A DNA stretch of 64,000 nt from Silurus meridionalis (GCF_014805685.1 NC_060886.1:30708362-30772361); one strand, 5' to 3'. Shown: positions 45,045-55,639, counted from the stretch's first letter. Made by a program: numbers and translations. The notes: generated by a model from the sequence alone, not told the origin.

Positions 45045-45082
<38 letters not shown>
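45045..45082. repeat. (TG)n microsatellite, 38 bp
   Basis: Pure TG run ending TATTTGGAG; CT-rich sequence precedes it at 44950-45015. Confidence 0.97.
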
Positions 45083-45084
<2 letters not shown>

Positions 45085-45299
45085 TTGGAGTTTCCTGTCC
45101 CGCTTATTATTTCACTTCCTCTCACACAGGAATGAAATCGAGGTACGGATTCTTATCACAGATCTGGATGTTGATATCTCCTCCTTCTTGGCTGCTATGG
45201 AATCTTTATTCATCCATCACACACGTGCCTGCGTGAAGCGAAGGGTTTTGTCCTTCCAGGGTTTTTTTTTTGTTGTTGTTTTTACAAACAGAAAGAATG

Positions 45300-45689
45300 A
45301 ATGAATAAAGTGGCCTCAAGCCAGGAACTGAATGCCAAAGGCTGGTGGAATAAAAGTCAAGGACAAAGAAAGAAAAAGCAACCAGGGTTTGTCAGTTTAT
45401 TGATTTAGACAGAAATTAACCTAAAACAATTAAAGAATTCTTGATGATGATTGAAGAATTAACCTAAGATTCAGTTAAACATCTGCGATGTCGTGTAAAG
45501 CAAAATAGACCAAACAAAATTCTCAATTTAATTAAAAACTAAGCGATCAAAAATTACGAATTATTAAAAAGGGGGTCTGTTTTTTTTTTTTTTTTTACCC
45601 GTCACAGGTTACGATGGTGTTTTGGTGCCATCTTTAAACAAATAATTAAAAAATCAATTGAACAAATAAACACGAACAAATAAATAAGA
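45300..45689. other. AT-rich noncoding stretch
   Basis: Includes a repeated GAATTCTTGATGATGATTGA/AGAATTAACCTAA pattern at 45430-45475 and a T18 run at 45580-45597. No gene. Confidence 0.5.
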
Positions 45690-45830
45690 TTATGAGAATA
45701 AAGTCAGTTTACCACAAAGCGTTGGAAACCTTTATTCTCTCAATTTGTTTTTACTTGATTCTCATCATTTAGATTTTATTCTCATAAATTAGAATTATTT
45801 TCTCGTAATCTCCGATTTTGACTTATTTAT
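45690..45830. repeat. Degenerate 'ATTCTCATAA' tandem-like repeat
   Basis: TTTATTCTCTCAATTTG, ATTCTCATCATTTAGATTTT, ATTCTCATAAATTAGAATTA and TTTTCTCGTAATCTCCGATT recur at about 20-30 bp spacing, a type common in fish genomes. Confidence 0.6.
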
Positions 45831-45954
45831 TTATTTTCTTACTTGCCACTAAAACACCTTTGTCGGACGTACTTTACATCAAAGTGAAATTCTTTCTTCG
45901 TGTAGCACGGCAATGTTTGGAAGCCGGGATCAAAGCGTCAGAGCGCAGGGTCAG

Positions 45955-46064
45955 CCGGGAGTTAAGGGCCTTTCTCAGGGGCCCAAGAATGGTAGCTTGG
46001 CAATACTGGGGGCTTGAACCACCAACCTTCCAAACCTCAACTAGTGAATTAACACCTTCCTGAA
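45955..46064 (-). mobile_element. tRNA-derived fish SINE, head and body
   Basis: The + strand shows GAGTTAAGGGCCTTTCTCAG, GGGCCCAAGAATGGTAGCTT and CTGGGGGCTTGAACCACCAA, the antisense of the family's body and B box region. Tail missing. Confidence 0.7.
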
Positions 46065-46429
46065 ACAGTAATATATTTACATATCCACGTTATTCCCTTC
46101 AGCACACGCTTCTCCGCCCTTCCAGCCTCGGCAGGATCATGCAGAACGTTTGTATCCGTCCCTCCTCCTCCTCCCCTGGACATCAGACTGGACAATACTC
46201 AGTTTCAACAGCATGCTCGTGGAATAACGTAAATCCGAGGCGTCTTTATAGGTGCTGATATTGCATCGTTTCGGATCGGCCCGTCTCAAGGTCGCTGTTT
46301 TTTTTATAGTCACGCGAACATGACATAACAAGTAAAAGTGTGTGTAGGAGTGTGTACGCAGGCCGTCGTGGCTTTCACGTGGTCTTTCATGTGACTGGGG
46401 CTGATGAGGGCGCCTTAATATATGCCGCG

Positions 46430-46565
46430 TGTCCTTGTACGTTAATGAGGCGGGACGCAGAGGACGCAGTTTGCTGCCATTAAATCTCAGTCGGGAATGT
46501 TACTGGCCAATGAGGCCAATTAAAGATCATACTGAGAGCGGAACGGATTTGCTTTCCCATGTCAT
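46430..46565. other. Repeat-free complex block next to a Tc1 copy
   Basis: GTTAATGAGGCGGGACGCAG and CCAATGAGGCCAATTAAAGA give a TAAT/ATTA-containing, CpG-containing block. Possibly conserved; untested. Confidence 0.2.
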
Positions 46566-46572
46566 TCAAGGT

Positions 46573-46918
46573 CATAGAATATGTGGACACCTGAGCATAA
46601 GATCACTATGTGCCTCGTTTTTGAACATCTCATTCCACAGATGTTCAACTAGATTTTCTGGAGGTTTATGGAAATGTATCACCCACAATGATGTTGGTAA
46701 AGTCAGGTTCTGATGTAGGTGAGAAAGTGAGGAGGTCTGGTGTGCAGACAGTTCACTATAGCAGGAGATCTTCCACTACATACCATGGAAAGCAGATCTT
46801 CATGGGGCCGGCTTTGTGCAGAAACATCTGGAACAGGTTTGCGTCTCCTAGTTCAAGTGAAGGGAAAATTGTGTGCCTCAGACAGGTGGAAAAGTTTTGT
46901 GTCCCAATACTTTTGGCA
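46573..46918 (-). mobile_element. Tc1-like short element with both termini
   Basis: Best-preserved span of the short form. Left end GAATATGTGGACACCTGAGC and right end GTGTCCCAATACTTTTGGCA are the family's inverted ends. Between them: GAACATCTCATTCCACAGAT, GATGTAGGTGAGAAAGTGAG, GCAGGAGATCTTCCACTACA, GGCCGGCTTTGTGCAGAAAC and AAGTGAAGGGAAAATTGTGT. At about 346 bp it lacks a transposase core, so the family here is a deletion derivative moved in trans. Confidence 0.85.
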
Positions 46919-47001
46919 TCACAATCTATGCTATTTTCCATCCTGGGAAAATCTTCGGGATGTGTTTGGAATATTTCAAATAGAGAGTATGGTGTGTGTT
47001 G

Positions 47002-47002
<1 letters not shown>

Positions 47003-47051
<49 letters not shown>
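47003..47051. repeat. (AC)n microsatellite, 49 bp
   Basis: Pure AC run; first of four arrays within 440 bp. Confidence 0.98.
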
Positions 47052-47055
<4 letters not shown>

Positions 47056-47141
47056 CTCTTGGCATCTTGGTCAGTCTCATGTTATAGGACCGACTTATTG
47101 TAATAAGAGGCCCAATTATAATAGCGCGATGTAAGCGAGTA

Positions 47142-47143
<2 letters not shown>

Positions 47144-47182
<39 letters not shown>
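47144..47182. repeat. (AC)n microsatellite, 39 bp
   Basis: Pure AC run ending GGATAAGTG. Confidence 0.97.
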
Positions 47183-47184
<2 letters not shown>

Positions 47185-47268
47185 ATAAGTGAAGCCATTT
47201 AAATAGCTGTTCTCACCTCTGAGGACTGGCCCTTTGCTCTTCCGGACAAATCCTATTACTGCGATTCT

Positions 47269-47269
<1 letters not shown>

Positions 47270-47318
<49 letters not shown>
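47270..47318. repeat. (AC)n microsatellite, 49 bp
   Basis: Pure AC run ending TTCCTCATTG. Confidence 0.98.
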
Positions 47319-47319
<1 letters not shown>

Positions 47320-47382
47320 CCTCATTGTTCATGTGCACTATTATGGGCTGTTGTTTCATTTAGTCCTATGTTCGATTTTCTT

Positions 47383-47386
<4 letters not shown>

Positions 47387-47443
<57 letters not shown>
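47387..47443. repeat. (TA)n microsatellite, 57 bp
   Basis: Pure TA run ending GATAATAATA; with the CA arrays before it this creates a spurious 199-residue frame. Confidence 0.98.
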
Positions 47444-47446
<3 letters not shown>

Positions 47447-47607
47447 AATAATAAACATAAATATATTTTATTTATTTGTCAATTAAAGTTTAATGAAAGC
47501 AATAAAAATCCATGGAACTATTTATTTATTTATTTATTTGTTTGTAATTTGTTTATTATTCATTTATTTTACACGTCTCACACATTATTTTTGCTTTACC
47601 TACACAG

Positions 47608-47880
47608 TGTGTTCATGAAGATCTGCTTTACATGGGACAGAGTGAAAGCTCTTCTGCTATTGAACACCTTTGGGATGAATGTGAACGCACTGCACCTCAG
47701 TCCTCCTCACTTTCTCACCTACAACAGTACTGACTTTACTACACCCATGTGTCTGAATTCATCTCAAAAAATCTCCACAAAATCTAGTGGAACATCTTTC
47801 CAGAAGAATGGAGCTTATTATAACAGCACATAAAAACTAAATGTGGAATGAGAACTTCAAAAAGAAGCACATACCAAACT
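47608..47880 (+). mobile_element. Tc1-like element fragment
   Basis: Sense words GTTCATGAAGATCTGCTTTA, CTATTGAACACCTTTGGGAT, GAATGTGAACGCACTGCACC, CTCCACAAAATCTAGTGGAA and GGAGCTTATTATAACAGCAC. The 'LLNTFGMNVNA' translation corresponds to the end of the transposase. Confidence 0.8.
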
Positions 47881-48549
47881 TCTTTTGGGTTTCCTCATGT
47901 TTCTTTTGAAGGTTTCTTCTTGTTGCGTCGGTACATTGCCGTCACCTCTGACTTGAACATTATGGACTAATTTATTTATTTAAAAAAAGCCAAATGAATT
48001 TTGCTGAATCTTTTTCATGTGAGAGGTTTTGCATCACTGCATTACAGCGGAAGCTCCACTCGTATCTCGTATCCCATGTTTGGTCAAACTTGATTGTGAT
48101 CAGGATCAGTGTGGCAGATGGTGAGAATGAGATCTCTCTCAAATCCTATGACACGGCGCATACGTTTCATTAAGCTGCAGAATCCTGGAAAACAATTAGC
48201 TCTGATTTACTAAAGATCCAAAATAATGAGAGCTAATTTGCGTGTGCAAACGGGCTTAAATTGCCTGCACCGTTTACCTGCGAGACAAAACATTATGTAA
48301 ATGAAGTCGTCGCTTTATGTAAATAAGTACATGAGCATATATAAAACCCGGCTTTCCTGTAGTCGTAGTTTTTTGTTTAACCTTTCTGATTATTTGACTG
48401 GGACAGGTTAGGACTGTAATAAACACTTTCATTAGTCAGACACTGTAGATAATTAGAACCATTTAATCTACATCTGGAAGGGGGGGGGGTGAACCAAATC
48501 CTGAGGGTAATAAATCAGAAAATATTCGATCCTTGTGCAAACACGACAC
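47881..48549. other. Noncoding, with a possible conserved part at 48120-48360
   Basis: 48200-48360 contains AGCTCTGATTTACTAAAGAT and ATTTGCGTGTGCAAACGGGC, which could be a fish repeat rather than conserved sequence. A G10 run lies at 48480-48489. Confidence 0.3.
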
Positions 48550-48868
48550 AATATTAACAAAAGTATTGGGACACCTGACTTTTTCAGCCATTGGTGGTTC
48601 TTTTTCTAACAAAGCTTATTGTGTTGGGAGTGGTAGCATGAATTTTTCCCCTTCACTAGGAGACGCAAACCTGTTCCAGATGTTTGTGCACAAAGCCAGC
48701 TCCATGAAGATATGCTTTACATGGGTTGGAGTAGATCTCCTGCTATAGAGCTATTGAACACGATGAATGTGAACACTGACTTGCACCCCAGACCTCATGG
48801 CTGAATGAAATCCTGCAAATCTCCACAAAATCTAGTGGAACATCTTACCAGAAGAGTGGAGGTGGCAG
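48550..48868 (+). mobile_element. Tc1-like short element, near complete
   Basis: Begins with the terminal word AAAGTATTGGGACACCTGAC, then AACCTGTTCCAGATGTTTGT, AGCCAGCTCCATGAAGATAT, GGAGTAGATCTCCTGCTATA, CTCCACAAAATCTAGTGGAA and CAGAAGAGTGGAGGTGGCAG. The 3' end is cut off. Confidence 0.8.
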
Positions 48869-48999
48869 GGTTAGGGTTAGGCAGCAATCTCAAAATTTAC
48901 TACAACATTCATTGAATTATTGGACGTCAATTTTTGACTTTCATGACTAAAAATATCCAGGTACAGGTAGATCTTAAACATGTGATTGAGAGTTTCCCA

Positions 49000-49402
49000 A
49001 AGATAAAACAGACCCTTCAAGCATTAACAGCATGAGGTTCTTCAGCAGTTTGAGCTACAGGAGCTCGTCTGTTGGATCGGACCACACGGACCAGCTTTTG
49101 CTCCCCACGTGCATCAATGATCCTCGTCCCCCATGACCTCCGCCGGTTCACCACTGTTCATTCCTTGGAGCACATTTGCTAGATACTGACCACTGCAGAC
49201 CAGGAACATCTCACAAGAGCTGCAGTTTTGGAGACGCTCTGACCCAGACGTCTAGACGTCACAATTTTTTCTAATCCTTATGCTCACCCATTTTTCCTGC
49301 GTCAAACACGTCAAATTTGAGGACAAAATGTTCACTTGCTGCCTAATAAATACATCTACCCACTAAAAGGTGCCATGATGATCATCAGTGTTCTTCACTT
49401 TA
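49000..49402 (-). mobile_element. Tc1-like transposase relic, N-terminal DNA-binding part
   Basis: A different Tc1 family from the short copies. On the minus strand a start lies at 49291-49289 and the next codons read M-G-E-H-K-D then stop, against an expected open frame, with a short deletion just after. Downstream the match continues: rc of GAGACGCTCTGACCCAGACG, AGAGCTGCAGTTTTGGAGAC, GAGCTACAGGAGCTCGTCTG and GACCACACGGACCAGCTTTT encodes the helix-turn-helix region (the 'S.S.TAA' and 'GRPR' part). The catalytic DDE domain is absent. A dead copy. Confidence 0.8.
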
Positions 49403-50429
49403 TATTGAGTGTTTATAATTTTGTGCCAAAACTATTGCATACAGCTCTAAATAAAGCTATACAAAGGTTCTTCCTTCTACTACTACTTCCAGTACTTCAC
49501 GTTTTTCTTCTATTTGGACTGTAAATGGTTCTTTGTAGTTATTTGCGCTGCAGAGTTTTGCCCCACGCTCATCCAAAATGAGTGCAGAAGCACCAAACTA
49601 GTGTGTAACGATAATAGGAATCGCCAAACCCTAAGATCAACTGATAGCGCTGTGGACAAAGAAGTCTTTATAAGCGTGTAGCAGGTGATCAGGTGAATAT
49701 ACAGCATGCTAAACGTATCCACGGCCAGAAATTATCCTAATTTTGTAGTTTTTTCCTGGTTCTGTAAAAAAAAAAGGCACAGCACTAGCACGTAGCATGA
49801 ATAACATTAGCATAAATCTGTGTACCCTTTTGTTTTAAATTTGTATACGTTGATTTTTTTTGGATGAAATACCATGTTCTCGTGACAATTCGTAGCATTA
49901 GCGTTGCCATCCGTCTAGTATTAGCATACAGCGCTGCAGGCTGTGCGACAAATGGAATAACTAGCGAAGGCTAAAACCGGAGGATCACTAAAACAAACTC
50001 GGGATGGGCTTCGTTTGTTTAAAACGATGGCCCGACATCACCCCTCGTATCAATATGCCGGAATACTAGCGCATTAGCTAGCATCTCGATCGCCATTTTC
50101 AGAATCGAGGTCCAAAACAAACAAGATGCATCAATTCGACGGCTGTTTTCCTTTTTTTTTTTGGGTTCCAGTTAAATACCGTTATTCAGAGCCCGAGAGA
50201 GAGAGAGAAAGAGAGAAATGGTACAATTACTAGCACATTTGCTCGGAAAGCCTCTCTTTTGGCGCACCAATTATAAGCAATCACAAACATGACAGATGAG
50301 GTGTCTGAAAAGGGTCGAACCGGGCCGCTTCATCAACAACGAATCTGATTCAACAATGAGAACACACATGGTACATAGTGCTAATCACAGCGTGAGAGAG
50401 AGAGAGAGAGAGGGGGAATGAAAGAGAAG
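49403..50429. other. Noncoding, enriched in GCTAGC/TTAGCAT words
   Basis: 49780-50090 contains many TTAGCAT, GCTAGC and TAGCAC words. No gene or transposon recognised. Short AG run at 50396-50412. Confidence 0.4.
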
Positions 50430-50800
50430 GGAGGGAGGCCGAGCGCTAGTAATTCTACCTGTCATAGCGTTCTTTCGTGCTAACCCTTCAAACCTTTTCC
50501 TCCGCAGCATTAACGGCAGCCACTGTGCACCGGCTACGCTTTAATGCGCCTAACAATGCATTAAATGAGATGATTAAGCAGCCAATTTAGACGCCAAACC
50601 TCTTTCCTGCAATTTTCCTTCTGGCGTAAGAGAATGAACGGGGGAGTCCACGGAGAGCAGAATAAAACAAAAGGACCCGGTGAAAAGAAACGGGCCGAGA
50701 GGAATTACGCAAATAACCACAGGTGCTGAATGGCACGCTAAATGGTTATGCAGCAAAATTTTTGCTCAACAATTGAAAACGGAGCAGCTGCCAGGTACAG
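50430..50800. promoter_or_regulatory. Candidate conserved noncoding block
   Basis: Complex, repeat-free sequence: GCATTAACGGCAGCCACTGT, GCGCCTAACAATGCATTAAA, TGAGATGATTAAGCAGCCAA, GGAATTACGCAAATAACCAC and GCACGCTAAATGGTTATGCA. ATTA cores and an octamer-like TGCAAAT-type word recur. Interpretation as enhancer is inference. Confidence 0.3.
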
Positions 50801-50877
50801 AGGTTCCCCCAAACACCGGGTCACAACCCAATACCGTACCGGGGTCAGAGAAAAGAGATACTACCGGGTCGTAAGAA

Positions 50878-50965
50878 TGTTTACGTTTATGGCATTTGGC
50901 AGACGCTTTTATGCAGAGTGAGTTACAACCGAGCAATTGAGGGTTTGGGGCCTCCAAACCCCAAG
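50878..50965 (-). mobile_element. V-SINE-like 3' tail fragment
   Basis: TTTACGTTTATGGCATTTGG, CAGACGCTTTTATGCAGAGT and GAGTTACAACCGAGCAATTG are the antisense of the SINE tail. Head and body are missing. Confidence 0.65.
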
Positions 50966-51094
50966 AGTGTAATATGTGAAGAAACATCGGCTAATGAGTG
51001 AATGAATCCCACAAAACTTAGCTTCTATGCTAAGTTTCATGCTAATACAATTTAGTTTAAAAGTGTATATATTTCTCTCCATTTTGGCATCCTG

Positions 51095-51340
51095 TCCACA
51101 CTGAGGCGGTGTTTTCAAGTCAACAAAAACGTAGCTTTTTAAAAAACGTCCTTCAAAATGGATCAATTTTAAAAAGGCATTTTCACGTCGCAGTGTGGAC
51201 TGTGTGTGAAAATGGAGGCTTTTATGGGACAGAGCCGTACCTCCACATTGCTGTGAAAATTCAAAAAGCTGGAAAGTGAATAAACGGCAGGCGGAAATGA
51301 CGACGGGGTCGAAACGTCTTATGCTTTGCTCACGTGACTT
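51095..51340 (+). mobile_element. GTTTTCAAAA-type dispersed repeat, copy 3
   Basis: CCTGTCCACACTGAGGCGGT, GGCATTTTCACGTCGCAGTG, TGTGAAAATGGAGGCTTTTA and TAAACGGCAGGCGGAAATGA align in order with 32700-32940. Diverged and without clear TIRs. Confidence 0.6.
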
Positions 51341-51961
51341 GAAAGACTTTGAACTCAGATCTTTCTCCATACTCATATATACTTTCAATTGCTAAACACT
51401 CCTCTTACTTTTATTCCCAGTCCAGCTGCTTTACATTTAGTGACACCCACAAACTCCATAAAAGAAAAGCATGAATTTACGTGGTGTTGTGATGAAAATA
51501 AAACGTAAAGGAAAGAGGCAAAGTGGAAATGTATCCTGCAACATAAAATCGGATTAATCAGTCTAGACGGTGTTGCTACAGCACCTGAAAAGGGCAACAT
51601 CTGGAGACAAATTACATTAAGTAAGATAAAAAATTGTGATAAAAAAAAGAAATAAATCTGGTGATTATAAAGACATCACAGAAGGAATTGCAAAGTGTCC
51701 TGGCAACCGTTGGCCAGGAGTCTTTGACCTCTTAGACACCAATGCATCCATCAGGAGTCTTTATAAATGTTATAAAACCTGACGTAATCAACAAGACAGA
51801 TGGCAGGATGCAGCACTTGAGGGAGTTACAGGTTAAAACATACCAGAACAGTCGCTTATCTCGCTTTCAAACGTACCATTAGCAAGAAATCTGAGCTCTG
51901 ACAAAACTTTTTTTTGTCAGGTGAATTAGTCACTGCTCTAATCACAGCAAAAAGTCCATTC
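51341..51961. other. Noncoding, no recognised element
   Basis: No gene, RNA or repeat recognised. Confidence 0.4.
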
Positions 51962-52012
51962 CATTCTCCATTCTTTTGGAAGATGTTCCACCAGATCGTT
52001 TTCTCACCACCT
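51962..52012 (-). mobile_element. Small Tc1-like fragment
   Basis: CCATTCTTTTGGAAGATGTT and CCACCAGATCGTTTTC match the 'cttctggaagatgttccactagatttt' word of the short Tc1 family. Very short. Confidence 0.4.
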
Positions 52013-52284
52013 TCCACATTCAAGTTTGACCAGTTATGAGTTATGAGTAGAGCTTCTATTGTATGAAGTTAACCAGAACCTCCCCAGTCTCATTTTTATT
52101 ACATAACAAAAAAAAATAAAGCAGTATTAATTATTTTAAATACAAAAAGTAAATTATTATATAATGAGCAAGCAATAGGTGGCAGGGGGCAGAAGAACAT
52201 CCACCCACAATGCAACAAGTAAACTCCTTCAGAGAACCCTGTAGAACCCTGAGCAGAAGATCCCATTCCACATTGGTTTCTATT

Positions 52285-52680
52285 CTGTTTTTCTGTTCCA
52301 GTCTTCTGGGAAGAAATTCCATTAGATTTTGTGGAGGGTGTAAAGTCAGGTGGAGGTGAGGTGAGGAGGCCTGGGGTGCAGTCAGCGATGGAGATCTGTA
52401 GCAGGCCACTCAAGACTCGAAAAAGATCCAATCCCACCCAAAAGCCACTTAAAAATATTGCAAATTGTATGAGATGAAAGTCAAAACTGTTTTTCTGGTT
52501 TATCATCCAAAGAACATTATTGCCATGATGAAGCATGGTGGTGGGAGCGTCATACAATAGAGGCTTCTACCTTCTAAAGGCTTACATAATTGTATCTCTC
52601 CAACATTGTTCTAACAGTTTGAAGTAGAAGCACAAATAGATGGAAAAGGTCAGGTGTCCCAATAATGTAATCTTGGCAGT
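52285..52680 (-). mobile_element. Tc1-like short element with an unmatched internal segment
   Basis: Family words at both ends: TCTTCTGGGAAGAAATTCCA, GGTGAGGTGAGGAGGCCTGG and GGGTGCAGTCAGCGATGG at 52285-52388, then ATTGTATCTCTCCAACATTG and GGAAAAGGTCAGGTGTCCCA at 52589-52660. The segment 52400-52580 does not follow the short-form order; its CATGATGAAGCATGGTGGTG resembles words from fuller Tc1 transposases. Confidence 0.65.
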
Positions 52681-52789
52681 GAAATGTGTGTTTTAAGTGT
52701 GTTTAGTTAAACACACATAACTCATCAAAGCCGATCCGTTCTCATCACCACGTCTCCACAAGCTCTTATACAATACTATTCAGACACTA

Positions 52790-53050
52790 CAAGGGTATCA
52801 TTCTCATGTAAATGCCCCTGCGAACGATTTAGGGAAAGAATTCAGCCGGATCCTGTGTGATAAATGGTCCCCGTTAGTCAGAGCGATCGGGTTGAATGAA
52901 ATGTTGTTCTCAGCCTGTTGGCGAGTTTCTGCTAATTTTCATTTAATTCATTCCATAAGGAAGGAATAATCCTCGATATTGTTGAGAGTAATAGCTGCGT
53001 TTTTGCAATCCCACATTGCCCCATGTCCTTCTGCAGAAAGATGTTTGCTT
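52790..53050. other. Repeat-free complex block
   Basis: TTTCTGCTAATTTTCATTTA, ATTCATTCCATAAGGAAGGA and GTCAGAGCGATCGGGTTGAA. Possibly conserved; no test available. Confidence 0.2.
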
Positions 53051-53393
53051 CCCATGACTCCCGTGTGCTGTTGCTCAGAGAAAGGTGTGTAATGTTTTCC
53101 GAAGTCACGTTTGTCTGGAGCAGAGAGCGCAGCGTGCCGTGGGATCATTTATCAGTACGTCCGAGTCGCTGTGCGAGTGTCATTTATTCCATAAAGCCTT
53201 GCATCATGCCCACTTAAGGCCTAATATATGGATGTGTGTGTGTGTGTGTGTGTCGGTGACGTGTGTGGCTGCGATTCGTCTGTGTGTTTCCCTGGACCTG
53301 GGTGTCGTCCGTTTTCTTGGCAGAATAAAGAATGAAAGTAGAGTGATGTCAAGACCTTTCATGACTCATCAAGTCATGTTGGACACACACTCT

Positions 53394-53396
<3 letters not shown>

Positions 53397-53441
<45 letters not shown>
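53397..53441. repeat. (AC)n microsatellite, 45 bp
   Basis: Pure AC run ending GAGAACAG. Confidence 0.97.
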
Positions 53442-53444
<3 letters not shown>

Positions 53445-53548
53445 AACAGATGGGCGGCAGTATTGTATTTGAACCTCGAATGCAGAGGTGTAGTAAAACA
53501 TTTCCCCTTGTTTGTTGTTCTTTCAGCATTAGAACAGCGTGATCTTAC

Positions 53549-53549
53549 A

Positions 53550-53593
<44 letters not shown>
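53549..53593. repeat. (AC)n microsatellite, 45 bp
   Basis: Pure AC run ending GTTTATGC. Confidence 0.97.
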
Positions 53594-53597
<4 letters not shown>

Positions 53598-53729
53598 ATG
53601 CATTCATATATACACCAGGGTGTGTGTTTGGGAGCGGAGAGGTGAAGGGTGAGGGTGAGAGTTTTGAGCCAAAATACATATCTAACTGTTCATCTCCAAA
53701 TACATACTTTTATAACCCCTTCTGTACTG

Positions 53730-53842
53730 CCCTGTCTGTCTGTCTCTGTCTGTCTGTACTGGTCTGTCTGTCTGTCCTGCCCTGTCTGTCTGTCTGTACT
53801 GCCCTGTCTGTCTTTTTGTATGGTTTTTTTTTTCTGCCCCTC

Positions 53843-53879
<37 letters not shown>

Positions 53880-53880
53880 G
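53730..53880. repeat. (CTGT)n-rich pyrimidine tract ending in (TC)n
   Basis: CTGCCCTGTCTGTCTGT-type units at 53730-53815, then a (TC)n run at 53848-53875. Strong strand bias. Confidence 0.9.
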
Positions 53881-54728
53881 TATAAAAGATCATGTCAGCA
53901 GCTGTAATAATACTGGATGGGAAGATCCTTCCTCTTCCTCTCCAGGCCAGTAACATGATCTTCTCCACACTCCCACACTTACACTGCTGACCTTCTCGAG
54001 GACATAAATCTGTTAGTGTAACTGCATCTCTCTGATCCTGACCATCACCTTGACCTCAGGTCTAAAACCTGGTTGATGTCCAGAAAGTAACTATGATCCC
54101 GAAAATCACCCAAAACAAACTTTGAAGAAGCCTGGAATGGTCATGTTTTTGTTCAGTAGGGGAATTTACGTCATTGGTCTGGTGGGCAAATCATGCGTGG
54201 CATGTCATTTATATTTTGGATATTTTTGGATGAACCTTCATCCATAATCAGGATCAGTTGGAGTAGATTATGGCTCATGTGATGAGAATAAATCCAATTT
54301 TACATCCAAAACCAGAATCTCCCCCAAAAACCACCCCAAAAACCCTTTGGAGTTGGAATTACATTTCTGACACATTCACGTGTTTAAAAGAAGTCTATCT
54401 TGTATTGCTGAAAGCTGTTGAGATGTTTATTCTCTCTCTATCTCTCTTTCCTTCTTCACTCCCTCTTTATTTATTAAATGCCTCAGTACTAAAGCAGGTG
54501 CTGAAAGATCCTGTACAACTGGATGAAATGTTCCATTGCTCTCACCCTCACCCTGTCGATAGCAATATTTCAGCTGAAGACCGAGCTGTCATTGTGAAAT
54601 GTGTGTGTGTGTGAGAGAGAGAGCATGGCTCAGTGTACCATATATATATATATCACCAGATCAGGCCTTATCTCATTTTTATATTATACATGGAACAAAA
54701 AGATCAGCATTTAGGTTCTACACCTGTG
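53881..54728. other. Noncoding; short (TG)n and (TA)n near 54602-54653
   Basis: No gene or confident transposon recognised. Confidence 0.4.
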
Positions 54729-54815
54729 CAGTTGAGGGTTAAGAGCCTCGAAAGTGGTGGTGCTGCTGGGATTTAAACCCACGACCCTTTTATCCACTGA
54801 GCTGCCGCTTCCCTG
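54729..54815 (-). mobile_element. tRNA-derived SINE fragment, head region
   Basis: AGTTGAGGGTTAAGAGCCTC, GTGCTGCTGGGATTTAAACC and CATCCACTGAGCTGCCGC-type ending (TATCCACTGAGCTGCCGCTT) are the antisense of body, B box and head. Confidence 0.65.
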
Positions 54816-54970
54816 TGTTTAAGTTTTCATTGGACAGAGACCCCACTGGGGCCGACCCAGGACCTGCTGGAGAAATGATTGATATCTCTCAGATGGATTA
54901 GGAACATCTGGGGATCTTAAGGAGAAGCTGGGGATGGAGAAATCTGGGCTTGACTCTCTTTCTTTCTTTC

Positions 54971-55032
<62 letters not shown>

Positions 55033-55040
55033 CTGTCTGT
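54971..55040. repeat. (GTCT)n microsatellite, 70 bp
   Basis: GTCT/CTGT tetranucleotide array with one CCGT interruption near 55024. Confidence 0.98.
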
Positions 55041-55100
55041 GCCATATGTGAATGTAATGTAAGTTTTGATGAATTAGGCCATTTAATTGTGTAATCCCCC

Positions 55101-55126
55101 ACACACACACACACACACACACACAC
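55101..55126. repeat. (AC)n microsatellite
   Basis: Pure AC run between CCCCC and CCAAGC. Confidence 0.95.
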
Positions 55127-55149
55127 CCAAGCAGAAGAGCTAATTAGCA

Positions 55150-55400
55150 TTGAGTAAACACTTCATATCACTTTGGAGATATCTGCCACGTTCTCGGCTT
55201 ATAATAATATGACTCGGGCAGATATGGAGGTTAATACAGTTCAGGAAAATCAAACATAATTGTAGCTGACACAAAGTCAGTTAACCTCGCCGACTTATTT
55301 TACTCCGATTTATAAAACTATTACAATGATGTCGAAATGAAATTGTAATACGCTGTATGATGAATATAATCACAAACAGATGTTATTGGATAAGAGCTGC
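55150..55400. other. Repeat-free, ATTA-containing block
   Basis: AAATCAAACATAATTGTAGC and ACAATGATGTCGAAATGAAA; moderate complexity. No feature recognised. Confidence 0.2.
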
Positions 55401-55556
55401 TGTTGCTCATCATATAGTGGAGTATAGAGTGGCTTTAGGAGAGCTGTAGATATAAGAACGTTCTACCTCAGGTTTTTTGACTCTCCTGAGCTTGCAGTGG
55501 AACATGATGCGATCTTCTGCAGCTGTAGAAGGTTCGGTCTGGATTTCTTTAATTTT

Positions 55557-55612
55557 TTCTTCTTCTTCTTCTTTTGGCTTCTCCCATTTGGGGTCGCCAC
55601 AGCGGAACATCT
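55557..55612 (-). mobile_element. LINE/SINE 3' tail fragment with (GAA)n end
   Basis: TTCTTCTTCTTCTTCTTTTG followed by GCTTCTCCCATTTGGGGTCG and CCACAGCGGAACATC is the antisense of the same 3' end found in the LINE at 26160 and the SINE at 28248, here with the trinucleotide tail intact. Confidence 0.75.
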
Positions 55613-55639
55613 TGGGATCTCAAGAAGAAGATAAGGGAT

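Noticed and set aside
47234..47833. 199-residue + strand open frame
   Set aside because: Consists of (CA)n and (TA)n translations joined to a Tc1 remnant.
48200..48360. Strong conserved enhancer candidate
   Set aside because: GATTTACTAAAG and GTGTGCAAAC words resemble a fish dispersed repeat, so I did not promote it.
53085..53645. 186-residue open frame
   Set aside because: Two long Thr-His runs from (AC)n; no domain outside them.
53690..53968. Arg/Glu/Asp-repeat protein on the minus strand
   Set aside because: Translation of (CTGT)n and (TC)n tracts.
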